This document shows positions 10,501 through 19,781 of a stretch of 64,000 nucleotides of DNA, piece after piece. This stretch comes from Encephalitozoon hellem ATCC 50504 (taxonomy: Eukaryota > Microsporidia > Unikaryonidae). Location: assembly GCF_000277815.2 (NCBI RefSeq), contig NC_018479.1, positions 62,001-126,000 of the forward strand, in the 5' to 3' direction. A program made the translations under genes and the position numbers. Below the pieces are notes generated by a model. The model was given only the letters and a program-made list of their open reading frames with translations, was not told the origin of the DNA and did not search any database. The first letter of the stretch is position 1; every line of letters begins with the position of its first letter.

Positions 10501-13500
10501 GACTTCTGTAGGCAAACAGCACAGTTTCTAAAATCTTCATAGTGTCCCCAAAATGCCTTGTATCTCTGAATCTCTTTCTGATCTCTTCCCCAAATAAAAA
10601 TGATATGTTCCTTGGCGCCTCTACAAATATGGATCTCATATTCCTTTTCAATCTTTCTGCCGCTGTATTGCAAACTGCATCCTCCCCTCTCTTCTCATCA
10701 ATCCCACAGATCAGAACCATGTTTTTTATTTCCAGCTCCCCGACTCTTCCATACTCATTATATTCCCTAACCACCTCTACTAGGTTTTCATTTGTACAGT
10801 CAAATCCTTCAATGTAAACCACAGATCTTACATCGTGCACCTTCTCTCCGTTCATCCTCTTTATCTTATCTTCCCCTAGAATTCTTTCCATTCTCGAGGC
10901 CTCCAGCACCTTTCCTTCAATCACAGTGACGTCATCGGAAAAAACCTCTTCAACCAAAGATCTTTTTCCAACACCCTCCTCTCCTCTTATGAAGAAAGCC
11001 CTTCTTCCATCGCTTGATAGTGCCTCAATACTCCCTGCATAAAAGCTTTGCTCCTCCGTTGAAGTCAGTTTCCTAAATGGAAATCCCTGAACCTTACTCC
11101 CATCATACTTTATGTCTTTCTCGGAATCGCTAGCGTCTCGTTCACTTAATGCAGAGGAAGGCTCGCCCTCCTCCATGTATATAAGAAATACCCTAGTCAA
11201 TGTTGCAGGCGTTAGCTTCTCCGTGGACGTGCTTTCAAACACAAACCTATAGTGATCTGGAATCATGATTCTTTCTCCAGAGCTTAAGCACAGCAGTCTG
11301 TTTTCATCCAGTATCGAATTGAAATCCTCAATCCAAAAAGACTCCACAATCCCGTCAAATACAAACCAGCACTCCTCCTTTCTGTGCATGTTTCTCCTTA
11401 GGTCTCGGACGAACTTGCTGTCCCTCCACTCCCCAGTGAGGTCGTCACGCCACCCAAACACTCTTCCCATGTTCTTTGGGTTGTAATAGAAACATATGGC
11501 CTTCCTTACATCTCGGACCATTCTTATCAATCTGCTTTTCCCAACACCGTTTCTCCCCACAATAAGAACACCTCTTCCGCTTTCAAATCCGTACATCGCC
11601 ATGTCCTTGTACGAAAGATTTACACCTACCTCCGTTCCAAAGGCCTTCTTCATCTCCTTAACAAACACGGCCTTATCTTTCCTTAGAAGACATGCCATGT
11701 AGAAGTAGACAATCGACTTCATAATCTCAAACTCTCCACTTTTCCTTGCAATCACTCGGATTGCTCTTAGCCCAAAGTCATAATGCTCTTGCTTACTTGC
11801 ACTTGCCTCCACTTTGCACATTAGTTGGTATATCTTTTCAGAAATCTCCCCACAGTAGTGATCGATGATATCCTTCGTGTCAGGCACGTCAATCCTTATT
11901 TCCCCAAACACTCCCCTTAGACTTATGGGAAGTTGGTATCGCCCCTTATACCCTATGTTCATTGTGAGGAAGAACTTCGTCTTGTTCCTATTCGAAAGAA
12001 TAAGCTCTGTGGCTCCGCTCATTATCTCCGAGCTTAGCCTGTTAAACTCGTCAAAGCATAGGTAGGATCCGGTTAGAACCCCAGCCTCAATAACATTCCG
12101 AAGCGTCACTAGCTCACATCCCTCATTGCAACAGAATACAAAAACAGGCCTTCCAACAAGTCTACAGTAGTACTTCACCGACTCCGTCTTTCCTGTCCCG
12201 CTTCTTCCATACAGAATCACGCCACACAAACTCCTTAGTGAGACAACTATGCTTGAAATCACACGGCACACTAAGGATGTAAATACAATGTCTGTCGGCG
12301 GATAATACTCAAAGCCATATTCTGTCTTTTCAATGGAATCCATGTAAACCACCCCATCTACCATAACCGGCTTTGGATACAGCCGGCTCACTCCATTGGG
12401 ATGCTTCTTCATTTCTCTCTCAAGCATCCTAAGCTTCGGCGTCATCTTGCAGTCCTTCATGCTGAAGTACTTGAATTCAGTAACCAGGTCCAAAATAATT
12501 GATGGACATCCCTCCTTTATGTCTTCCAGGCTTTCATAGAACCAAGACTTAAGGGTATTCCTAATCTCTTCCGAAAGCATCCTAACAAAGCCTCCAATGC
12601 TTTGGTCAATCGGGATCTGCTTCCGCAGCATTACCCGTTCTCCGCAGCTTTCAAACCCTATAACATTCCCGTTCTTGTCTATGACAGACCCTATATTAAA
12701 CATCATCCTCACTATCTCTTTATAGTAAGACCTACTGTTCAATGCCTTGATAAGATCGTCATCAGAAACAAGGTAAAGCCTGGGTGTTTCCTCTCTGCAT
12801 CTTTTGAGAAATGCCTTGAGTCCTCTTGTCGTGTCGTCAAGGTTCTTCTTAATGTCTAGGAACTTGTCTTCGTGGGCCAGGAGTGTCTCTAGCTCAACAT
12901 ACTCATTTTGGGCAACTCCTGAAGATCTCGGCCCAAATAAGCTATCAGAGAACTTTTGTCTTATCATTGAGTATCTCTTAGACTCAAACTCTAGCATTTC
13001 AGCAGAGAAGACGTTTGCAAACCCTAGTATTCCTTTCTGTACCTCTTCAATGCAGGACAGAAGGTCAAGGCATCTGCTCATTAGTAGCTTAACACCATTA
13101 AGCTCTTCAAAGAGAAAGTGTTTCTTGTTGAATCTTGATATTGAATCATGCTCCACTAAAAGCTTGTTGACCTTATCCATAGCATCGTCCACGTTTGATA
13201 CAACCAGCTGCTCCCCAACAGCAATCCGTGTCTCAAGCCTCATTAAAGATACCTCTGCCCTAACCTTCTCTATGTATCTCTCAACCTCATATTCCATCCT
13301 CGAATCCATAAGCTTCTCTTCTATTTCCTCCTTGTTGAACAGAAAGAAGAACTGTTTCATTTCCATCTCCACGTCAAAGTACTTTTTCTTTACATAGAAA
13401 CTTCTTACATGCTGCAAATAACTCGACGCCAGCACATAATGCCTTATCTTGTTCAAAAACTCTTTGTAGTATCCTGCACAAGACTTGTCCACATCAATAG

Positions 13501-16500
13501 ATTTTAGAAATGAGGTGATCTCGTGAATGTCTACATTGCATACCCTCTGGGACTCATATTCCTTAAGAGATGCCCCAAGTTTAGTGAAGTTGCTCCATTC
13601 GTTATCTAGCACATCTATCTTCTCACTAAGGTTGCTGGAAATCATTGGAAGCTCCACAATCTTAAGGACCTTGTTGAAGCTTCCAATCCTCTCATCAAGC
13701 TCCCTTTGCTTGGCTTTGAGTGACTTAAACACAGGCCAGAACATAAGCTCATCCTTCTCTCTGGTTATGTCGTCTATCTTTTCTTCAAGAATCCTTGCCT
13801 CCTCAACCAAAGATTTCCGCATCAGCTTCAGAGAATCAAATGGAACTTCATTCAAAAAGGCATTCAAAACCTCCTTGCTTGCTTTCAAAGATGCATCTTT
13901 TTCTTTCCTGAGAAGTTCAATTGATATCCCTGGCTTTCTCATTCCATGTTCAGATACAGCTTTATTTAGCTCTTCAAGAGTTTTGAATTCATTAGAGTTC
14001 AAATACTCACTAACCTCTATCATCTGAGATACTTCGCTTACTAGATCGCATTCCTCAACGCCTCTTTTTGGCCACATAGCGTCATCAGCACTGGTCTTCC
14101 TTGATGTCAGCATTTCGTAGACTCTGGAGTTTTCTATGTCTACAAACCTCTGAACCTCGTCGCATGCCGCTTCCAACAGCTTTATATGCTCAGAAGCATC
14201 CATGCAGTGCTCAAAAACAAAGAAGGGAATCATGTTCTTCACTAGCATCTCGACACTTCTGCAGGAGTCTTTAATCTTCGTGAATCTTTCGTACAACCCT
14301 GAGGGAAGCTCAGAAACAAAAACAGCCTCTAGGGTTTCTAAACAAGTGCTGTACTTCGTCCTAACGGCTTCAATTATGCTTTCCACCCGTGCCTTTGCCT
14401 CGTCATCAGGATTGAACCTCAGAAGAATCTCATCAAAGAAGTATCCGCTCTCAGAGGGAAATATTCTATCTAGAATCTTAAAGTACTCGGAAAGAGGCGG
14501 CTCGAACAAGCCCACCAAGTCACAACACTCTCCAGTGCTCTTTATCCGCCCTCCCTTAATTCGATGTCTCGAGATAAAGAAGTTGCTGTCATCCGCCTTA
14601 AGTGCCTCAAGCACAGACTCGAGATACTGCAAGAACACTCTACCCATCGATCTGTTTATCCCCCGTATTACAATACTCTTCTCGTAAAACTTGAAGAATT
14701 CCAGGTAAGCCTTCGATTCAAGCGAAAACACCATTCTTTTCTGGATCTGCTTCGAAAACACTGCCCTCATCTCCTCTCTTGCTACCTTCATCACAAAGAA
14801 TCTGTAGGAATATACTCTGCTCTCAAGCTCTCCTATTTTATTCATGAGCGCATCTATCTCTCTTGTTTCTTTCACATCCTTCCACCTAAGCTCTAAGATA
14901 TTTTCCATGGATGCAAACACCGCATCTACTTCTCCGTAGAACAGATCCATATCGCTGTACATATCCTCTAATATCATGTTGATCGTATTGCACCCATCGT
15001 AAAGCTTTGCGTAGGCAGATTTGATTTTGGATGCTAAGAACGCTGCTTCCCGCACTTCCTGAGTAATCCTATGTGTACTATCTTCCAGCTCCACAATCAC
15101 TAGATACTCTTCTAACCTCTTTAGAACAGTGGGTCCAAGTGAAACCTTGAACTTTCTGCCACCACCTACCCTATGAATTCTTACCACTCTCTCAGAGAAA
15201 AACCCGTCCGAAAGTACCCAGCTACTCCATTCGTCTATTACATCATCTGTTTGCCTTTCCACGTAGTTCCTTGTCTTTCTAATCTCAGATAGATGCACCA
15301 TTCCGTCGTTCACCTCTCCAAAAAACAGCCTCAAAACCCTATCTACTTCCGTAAGCAAGTCACGGAGTATGAGGATATTTGGCACTTTGCTGCAGCAGTC
15401 TTCACAAAGAGATGAAAAGCCTACATTTACAATGGAGTTCAAGTACCTGATAATCATCATTCTACTGTTGAGCGTTCTTCTCGAAAATGTGTCAAAGGAA
15501 TTGAAGAAACGGAACATCTCCATGATCTTGCACAATTTTGAAAACCTTTCTCCATCCTCCTCCCCAAGTAGTACAGACAAAACTTCACTATCACTTTCCC
15601 CTAAAAGAGCTAGCCCAGCCTCATTCACCCTTTCAAAAACTGCATTGAGGACGTCCGAAGCAAATATCTCCTGGCTGTGGAACGAAATCTGCGATCTGAT
15701 TTCGGGATCAAAAATATCTTTTGCCATCCACGCTACCACAGGCTCGTCACTTGGATCCCCCACTTCTAGTACAGTCTCCTGTAGTAACACTCTGTGCTCT
15801 GCTTCACAATCCTTGTCCTTAAGACCTTCAGGCAAGTCAAAAAGGACCTTACCAAGTCTCTTGAATGACCAGGTAAAGAGAACAACTCGTTTGATGCCCT
15901 CAAATTCGGCATAGAACCGTTCTAGGCGCTCTCTTCCTCGGAACTCGTAGAATAATGACGATTCAAAGGATCCTACTTCGGACTCTTCTTCCTCCATAGA
16001 GGTTGAAAGTGAGGACATCCCCTCTATGCAACGTATAAGTAGCTCATCAAAACATTCTATTAGCCCTATAGACATGTGCTCGTTCACATGGTCCATTATT
16101 AACCCGACCAAGCGGTCCATTTGGACCAAAATTAGCTTTCTAGCCATTTTTGATTGCTTCCCAATACTCTTGCTGATCATCTCTATAGCATTTATAGTAC
16201 AATCCTTAAATTCGTATAAACTCTTTGGAAAGTAGATCCCGCTGAAGTCTATGTCTTCATAGAACCCGTAGAGCCTTTTCCCAAGCTCAAAGTACTTGTC
16301 TGAAGACAATAAGCTGTCCAATGTTGTTACAATAACAAACCTCCCACTTTTCCTCAAGACATCATGAGCAAATCTAAATACTTCATACTCTCGGAATTCT
16401 CTTATATAGCACATAGACATATAGAATCTGCACCAGAAATCCTTTTCTTCACAAAAGCCGTCTCGAGTAGACCCTGTAGACTCATACAGCCTTCTTATGC

Positions 16501-16999
16501 AGCTAACCCATTGCTCTCCACTCCTATGGATAAGGTCCATTTCACACTTCGAAAGTAGTTTTTCTGGATCAAGCCCATTCTTAAGATCGTTGGCATACTT
16601 CTCATAGATCTTGGAAACATCCTGCGTTTCCATGTTCAGACATGGTCTTGCACTGCTAGCTTTCTTGTTTAGCGCTCTGGCCAAGTGGCTGGCATGATGC
16701 CCTAGCAGCCTAAGCGTCCCGCCCATCGAAATGGGCATTGCCTCTTTCTTGGCCCTAGATATTATTGATGGTATTATGAAGCTAGACATTGCGTCTATCA
16801 TGAACTCATGCGAGCCCTTGAAAATTAGAAAGCCATCTTCCCGATGCTTAATCATGCAATCAGCATCACCTGGAACCTCACCTCTATACAAGCTTGCTCG
16901 ACCGTTGATGTCGATTACACATTCGCACGGGCTTTCAAGAGACTTCAACTTCTCTCCAATTCTATTGATTTCCTTGTAAAGTGTATTGTTTATGTCCAT
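7589..16999 (-). CDS. DYN1: Cytoplasmic dynein heavy chain
   Basis: 3136 aa, the largest gene here; typical cytoplasmic heavy chains are 4100-4600 aa, so the N-terminal tail is much reduced. The AAA1 P-loop is GRSGTGKTES near residue 1597 with Walker B FDEFNRL; AAA2 has GRNGVGKS near 1814; AAA3 has GEEGVGKRSL near 2004; AAA4 has a degenerate GPKMSGKHW near 2257. Two long coiled coils (about 2415-2525 and 2630-2715) form the stalk around a microtubule-binding domain (INPPEIIRNTIEAV ... WVIARCKYAKI). AAA5 and AAA6 follow, and the protein stops with little or no C-terminal domain, as in yeast. The frame extends to 17071 only from TTG; the ATG at 16999 follows ACCCTCCA. It probably serves nuclear or spindle positioning, because these organisms lack cilia. 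Confidence 0.95.
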   Translation of the reverse strand: MDINNTLYKEINRIGEKLKSLESPCECVIDINGRASLYRGEVPGDADCMIKHREDGFLIFKGSHEFMIDAMSSFIIPSIISRAKKEAMPISMGGTLRLLGHHASHLARALNKKASSARPCLNMETQDVSKIYEKYANDLKNGLDPEKLLSKCEMDLIHRSGEQWVSCIRRLYESTGSTRDGFCEEKDFWCRFYMSMCYIREFREYEVFRFAHDVLRKSGRFVIVTTLDSLLSSDKYFELGKRLYGFYEDIDFSGIYFPKSLYEFKDCTINAIEMISKSIGKQSKMARKLILVQMDRLVGLIMDHVNEHMSIGLIECFDELLIRCIEGMSSLSTSMEEEESEVGSFESSLFYEFRGRERLERFYAEFEGIKRVVLFTWSFKRLGKVLFDLPEGLKDKDCEAEHRVLLQETVLEVGDPSDEPVVAWMAKDIFDPEIRSQISFHSQEIFASDVLNAVFERVNEAGLALLGESDSEVLSVLLGEEDGERFSKLCKIMEMFRFFNSFDTFSRRTLNSRMMIIRYLNSIVNVGFSSLCEDCCSKVPNILILRDLLTEVDRVLRLFFGEVNDGMVHLSEIRKTRNYVERQTDDVIDEWSSWVLSDGFFSERVVRIHRVGGGRKFKVSLGPTVLKRLEEYLVIVELEDSTHRITQEVREAAFLASKIKSAYAKLYDGCNTINMILEDMYSDMDLFYGEVDAVFASMENILELRWKDVKETREIDALMNKIGELESRVYSYRFFVMKVAREEMRAVFSKQIQKRMVFSLESKAYLEFFKFYEKSIVIRGINRSMGRVFLQYLESVLEALKADDSNFFISRHRIKGGRIKSTGECCDLVGLFEPPLSEYFKILDRIFPSESGYFFDEILLRFNPDDEAKARVESIIEAVRTKYSTCLETLEAVFVSELPSGLYERFTKIKDSCRSVEMLVKNMIPFFVFEHCMDASEHIKLLEAACDEVQRFVDIENSRVYEMLTSRKTSADDAMWPKRGVEECDLVSEVSQMIEVSEYLNSNEFKTLEELNKAVSEHGMRKPGISIELLRKEKDASLKASKEVLNAFLNEVPFDSLKLMRKSLVEEARILEEKIDDITREKDELMFWPVFKSLKAKQRELDERIGSFNKVLKIVELPMISSNLSEKIDVLDNEWSNFTKLGASLKEYESQRVCNVDIHEITSFLKSIDVDKSCAGYYKEFLNKIRHYVLASSYLQHVRSFYVKKKYFDVEMEMKQFFFLFNKEEIEEKLMDSRMEYEVERYIEKVRAEVSLMRLETRIAVGEQLVVSNVDDAMDKVNKLLVEHDSISRFNKKHFLFEELNGVKLLMSRCLDLLSCIEEVQKGILGFANVFSAEMLEFESKRYSMIRQKFSDSLFGPRSSGVAQNEYVELETLLAHEDKFLDIKKNLDDTTRGLKAFLKRCREETPRLYLVSDDDLIKALNSRSYYKEIVRMMFNIGSVIDKNGNVIGFESCGERVMLRKQIPIDQSIGGFVRMLSEEIRNTLKSWFYESLEDIKEGCPSIILDLVTEFKYFSMKDCKMTPKLRMLEREMKKHPNGVSRLYPKPVMVDGVVYMDSIEKTEYGFEYYPPTDIVFTSLVCRVISSIVVSLRSLCGVILYGRSGTGKTESVKYYCRLVGRPVFVFCCNEGCELVTLRNVIEAGVLTGSYLCFDEFNRLSSEIMSGATELILSNRNKTKFFLTMNIGYKGRYQLPISLRGVFGEIRIDVPDTKDIIDHYCGEISEKIYQLMCKVEASASKQEHYDFGLRAIRVIARKSGEFEIMKSIVYFYMACLLRKDKAVFVKEMKKAFGTEVGVNLSYKDMAMYGFESGRGVLIVGRNGVGKSRLIRMVRDVRKAICFYYNPKNMGRVFGWRDDLTGEWRDSKFVRDLRRNMHRKEECWFVFDGIVESFWIEDFNSILDENRLLCLSSGERIMIPDHYRFVFESTSTEKLTPATLTRVFLIYMEEGEPSSALSERDASDSEKDIKYDGSKVQGFPFRKLTSTEEQSFYAGSIEALSSDGRRAFFIRGEEGVGKRSLVEEVFSDDVTVIEGKVLEASRMERILGEDKIKRMNGEKVHDVRSVVYIEGFDCTNENLVEVVREYNEYGRVGELEIKNMVLICGIDEKRGEDAVCNTAAERLKRNMRSIFVEAPRNISFLFGEEIRKRFRDTRHFGDTMKILETVLFAYRSLGVSLGKAIGFIRTLRDLCIGEEDIASLMYFESKIYFGECVRLRDEIQRIFGRKVDEIEFDLETGKFRKAGESSDVSYIGSILHRGYNVVIEGPKMSGKHWVIKECMRRMKINVKVVGSSDEKKIDGQTAFLVENGHSLGRSILSRCMVFKLARATYYSVDLLKVYNMVANENISLEDVWRRCLVPEVGICIDSESIGALIETSPLIMNVEEDGHPPSCLHPNVITTSFFCKSIGFVESFVRICKVLREKEAKRKEFLIGGLGKIEEFRKEAWALGSESSRKKKDLEELDLKLDKQLEKIISSQKQLEDEKNVVGNRKKEMEEALKINQKKQEMIDKRLEIAKALLEESRRSIEELPKSSLSEIKVMINPPEIIRNTIEAVFWLVEGAAKGNAERIEWRRLIQFMKREDFVSKVLNCRSTAIPSALEELISDPLFTYEKAQNASKACGSLFMWVIARCKYAKIVEEILPMEEEIAVLGGSILRNREKIEEEEKKLSDIEGRIEDMKNEYNASVLRLESIKIEISTADEKASLVSRIIEELSDEIEKWKRMKYMCPIRHMLTSTDWVLRHNKNGFAHGGNVSELLKARRFICTSLEDKNYQQILSNCNYYGNDVIVYGCDRFDKDVYRALKQQMDSAAYSIILVSNSGTNFYKEYTFNCEFTEKFEAEESRSLERSEERLLELIVGHAPLDEICRHKKALEEERSIDRRHARKREIYEFLNTVFNKKSKVFFDIYGVHLSFRIYKEYVENVLFPILYGKTCNDSTKDMWSSIMDTDIGLLKDMISSDVDLFYSNSLPDTKSGYADILCEIARYPFDYTLVIACDDAIHMIEEKIEITSVISAGPKENNEKIREMLSEKSQESRTYLIKNIHFLRNIKKTGNSRLILTIEEGKKHSLMEDTKVVYCKRCVAREAADLALISEGDSELVRFHMEMASRSSQFGLKDLLLCTENMRYCDREYLKTIVYGSRIDM

Positions 17000-17059
17000 T
17001 GGAGGGTGTGTGATGACCAGATATGAGGACCTTAAGAATTGATAGATGCGCCCCCGAGA

Positions 17060-17944
17060 ATGGATGTCCAAGGATTAAGGAAGGAGAGAGAGGCCTGCAT
17101 CAAAGAAAGGGGCTTGCTTGCGGATGAGATGGATTCCTTCATTGTCGACCACTTAGAAGAGATAAGAGAGGCGCTAACAATGGAAGATGTTACGGCTAAC
17201 AAGATATCTTCGGAAGAGCTTCTAATGTTTATCTCCTGGAGAGTCTCTAGGCTGGTGAGGTCAATAAGAGACAAAAAGATAGAGATTCTCAGCGGTCTAA
17301 TTGGGAAGGGGATGGACTGCGAGTGTCTTGAAGACATTCTGGCTGCAGAATACTGCTGCAAAAGGATTCTGGCAAATGATCCTGCTGAGTGCCCTGTGCT
17401 AGATGCAGATGTATACATAGATACAAGAAATGGGGTTGTTGATATAAAGAGCGACAGGTTCCAAAGGGTCGTAGTTGGTGCAGATAAAGTCATTTATAGA
17501 TCGCTGGAAAATCTGTTTTCCGAGGCATTTCACATGAAGGTTTCTAAGGAGCTGATGCTGTCGTATACACTCAATGTGAAGCTAGAGATGGGGCTGGAAA
17601 TGTTCAGGGGCCTCTATGAAAAGCCTTTGGATACTTTGAAAGCATTGTCTTCCTATAAGCACTACAAAGAAAAGGGAATTCCCATACTTGCTAAGAAAGA
17701 TGGAGCGTCGCATGACCTCCTAGAAAAAGTAAGAGCCAAGATCGAGAAGGAAATGGCTGGCATAATTGAAAAAGAGTTTTCTGACGAAAAGAAAGCACTT
17801 CTTATCAATTATCTGCTTGTGATGTTTGGAGGGATTGGGTCCGACCTCGACCTAAGCTACTTCGATGGTAAAAAGGAAGCATACATGCTGGAGTGGAGAA
17901 AGTTCGAAACCAATACCTTTACTCAAAATATAAATACAAGCTAG
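17060..17944 (+). CDS. Hypothetical protein
   Basis: 294 aa from an ATG preceded by GCGCCCCCGAGA; the frame opens at TTG 21 nt earlier. Divergent from dynein with only 60 bp between starts. The protein is soluble, acidic and helical, with a Cys-rich patch near residues 86-100 (CECLEDILAAEYCCKR) and no membrane segment. A central region (about 115-140, DADVYIDTRNGVVDIKSDRF) looks like beta strands. I recognise no family. The CCC signal, the length and conserved-gene-like composition make it a confident gene of unknown function. Confidence 0.75.
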   Translation: MDVQGLRKEREACIKERGLLADEMDSFIVDHLEEIREALTMEDVTANKISSEELLMFISWRVSRLVRSIRDKKIEILSGLIGKGMDCECLEDILAAEYCCKRILANDPAECPVLDADVYIDTRNGVVDIKSDRFQRVVVGADKVIYRSLENLFSEAFHMKVSKELMLSYTLNVKLEMGLEMFRGLYEKPLDTLKALSSYKHYKEKGIPILAKKDGASHDLLEKVRAKIEKEMAGIIEKEFSDEKKALLINYLLVMFGGIGSDLDLSYFDGKKEAYMLEWRKFETNTFTQNINTS

Positions 17945-17953
17945 TACATGACG

Positions 17954-19087
17954 TCAGCATAACTTAAGAAGAGATCCGTTCACACACTTGCTTCTGGACC
18001 TTTGGGCCTTTTGGAGCTGCCTCTCGTCATATGTGAAAATAAACTCGTTCCCGTCTATCCTCAGCATCTTATATGCAGAAAGAGTTCCTACTATGTCATC
18101 CTCGGATATGTGGGTTTCCTTAGAAATCTCTGCAATGCTTGCTTTGCTATGTCTTGATAAGTACTCGACAATCACCTCCATCCAATATGTTCTGTAGCTG
18201 AGCAGCCCGAGATCGCTCAAAGGCTTTTCCGGTCCGGAAATCATATTATCTCTTTTGCTAAGAAGATAGGAAAAGTCTATCAGAATCTTTCCATATCCTT
18301 TTCTTTGCTCAAAGGGGAGTGTCAGAATGCATGCAAGGTTGTATCCTTGCTCCGACATCTTCTCCTTTGAAAAGTATCCCACTATCTGGTACCCGTTGTC
18401 TTCAAGTCTACAAAGCACATAGAACATAAACACATCTACGTCATAGTAAAGAGACTTATGGTCCAGAAACAACTTTGACAACAACGATAGGTTTCTACAG
18501 TAATTCTTTTGTATGTGCCCATCGCACTCAAAAAAGCTCAGGTTTCCATCCCGATAGATTTCCCTGCCTGGTGGATGGCGGAGTTTGCATTGCTTTGCAT
18601 GCAGAACTAGGTTATCCATTGTGTTGAAGTAATACAAGCAAAACTCGCATATGTAAACAATGTCACTCTCTGCTATTGCCTTTGGATACGGCGAGAAGTA
18701 CCAGGCATCAACAAGGTGATTTCGAAGCATGATCTTCTTGACATTCTTCATTCTGAACTCCTCATCTTGCGGCGGCCTCTCCAGCTTGGGCTCCTCCTCT
18801 TTCATCCCGTCCTCCTTTTCAGAGGCTCTTCTCGACTTCTCTGCCTTCGTTTTTTCCGTCTTCTTCTTCTTTGGAATCTCTATCTGGCTTGGATCGCTCA
18901 GATCTACCATGGATCCATCGACCCATTCGTCAAGCCTTCTGTTTAGCTCCATATAGTGTACATAGAACTCAAGCCCAGACTGGCCTTCTCTTCTCCCCAG
19001 AATCTCCGCTTTATATATCTCTTCCGTCGCATTTACAATCTTCTTAACAGGAACCTTGAATCCTACATGAATATCCTCAAGCCTCAT
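17954..19087 (-). CDS. ESA1: MYST histone acetyltransferase, Esa1/Tip60 type
   Basis: 377 aa. Catalytic subunit of a NuA4-like complex acetylating histone H4 and H2A. An N-terminal chromo-barrel covers residues 1-55 (HYMELNRRLDEWV), followed by a Lys/Glu-rich linker to about 115. The MYST domain has a C2HC zinc finger (CEFCLYYFNTMDNLVLHAKQC), the catalytic cysteine context ACILTLP, the acetyl-CoA loop QRKGYGKILIDFSYLLS and the catalytic glutamate in GPEKPLSDLG. A C-terminal winged-helix-like region completes it. Domain order and length match Esa1 rather than Sas2/Sas3. It diverges from NIP7 across 50 bp. Confidence 0.93.
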   Translation of the reverse strand: MRLEDIHVGFKVPVKKIVNATEEIYKAEILGRREGQSGLEFYVHYMELNRRLDEWVDGSMVDLSDPSQIEIPKKKKTEKTKAEKSRRASEKEDGMKEEEPKLERPPQDEEFRMKNVKKIMLRNHLVDAWYFSPYPKAIAESDIVYICEFCLYYFNTMDNLVLHAKQCKLRHPPGREIYRDGNLSFFECDGHIQKNYCRNLSLLSKLFLDHKSLYYDVDVFMFYVLCRLEDNGYQIVGYFSKEKMSEQGYNLACILTLPFEQRKGYGKILIDFSYLLSKRDNMISGPEKPLSDLGLLSYRTYWMEVIVEYLSRHSKASIAEISKETHISEDDIVGTLSAYKMLRIDGNEFIFTYDERQLQKAQRSRSKCVNGSLLKLC

Positions 19088-19137
19088 AGGCTAGATGTCT
19101 GCATGCAAATTTTTAGGAAATCGGTTCTTCCCTCCAG

Positions 19138-19668
19138 ATGAGGGATCTAAAACAAGAGGAGGAGAAGGAGGTTCTCAAGAAGCTTAAATTCTTTATTGGC
19201 GATAACGTACACAAGATCCTTTCTGGGGAAGACAAGCTGTTCCTCCACAACCAACGTGTTATGCTTCTTCCAGAGAAGATGAGGGCTGCAACATCGATGA
19301 TATCTAGAAAGAATCTTGTCATAGCAGGGACTGTGATAGGTAAGTTCACCAAGAGTGGGAGCTTCAGACTAGGGATATCGTCACTTAATTTCCTCTCCCG
19401 ATGGGCAATATATAAGATATGGATCAAAAACAGTGCAGAGATGAACTATGTGTACGGAAACAACTCGCTAAAGTCCCACATATTCCGGAGCTCAGAAGGG
19501 ATTCCTATAAATGCAGGTGTCTTTGTATTCAACCAGAACGATGTTCCTCTTGGGTTTGGGATCACTGCTTTGACTCCCCAAGGCTACACCAACGCAAAAG
19601 GACATGCACTTGTGCTACTGAGGCAATCTGACACAGGGGAATATGTCCGCAACGAGGGAAAGGTGTGA
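19138..19668 (+). CDS. NIP7: 60S ribosome biogenesis factor Nip7
   Basis: 176 aa, close to the family length of about 180. Nip7 is a nucleolar factor for 27S pre-rRNA processing and 60S assembly, binding RNA with a C-terminal PUA domain. Characteristic tracts are MRDLKQEEEKEVLKKL at the start, GKFTKSGSFRLGISSLNFL near residues 67-85, AIYKIWIK, then NNSLKSHIFR and DVPLGFGITA in the PUA fold. The ATG follows TTCCCTCCAG. The stop is 113 bp before the DHR1 start. Confidence 0.93.
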   Translation: MRDLKQEEEKEVLKKLKFFIGDNVHKILSGEDKLFLHNQRVMLLPEKMRAATSMISRKNLVIAGTVIGKFTKSGSFRLGISSLNFLSRWAIYKIWIKNSAEMNYVYGNNSLKSHIFRSSEGIPINAGVFVFNQNDVPLGFGITALTPQGYTNAKGHALVLLRQSDTGEYVRNEGKV

Positions 19669-19781
19669 TATATATAAACGTTTCCTTTACTAAAGCTACT
19701 TTTACTTCTTGGTCCTGTGGTCACAAAGGCCTTATCTACATTTGCCGTTATTTGTATTTGCAATGGAATAATCCTGGCGCG

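Noticed and set aside
19665..19781. 39-codon N-terminal extension of the DEAH helicase
   Set aside because: It begins inside NIP7, has no ATG start and no resemblance to the family.
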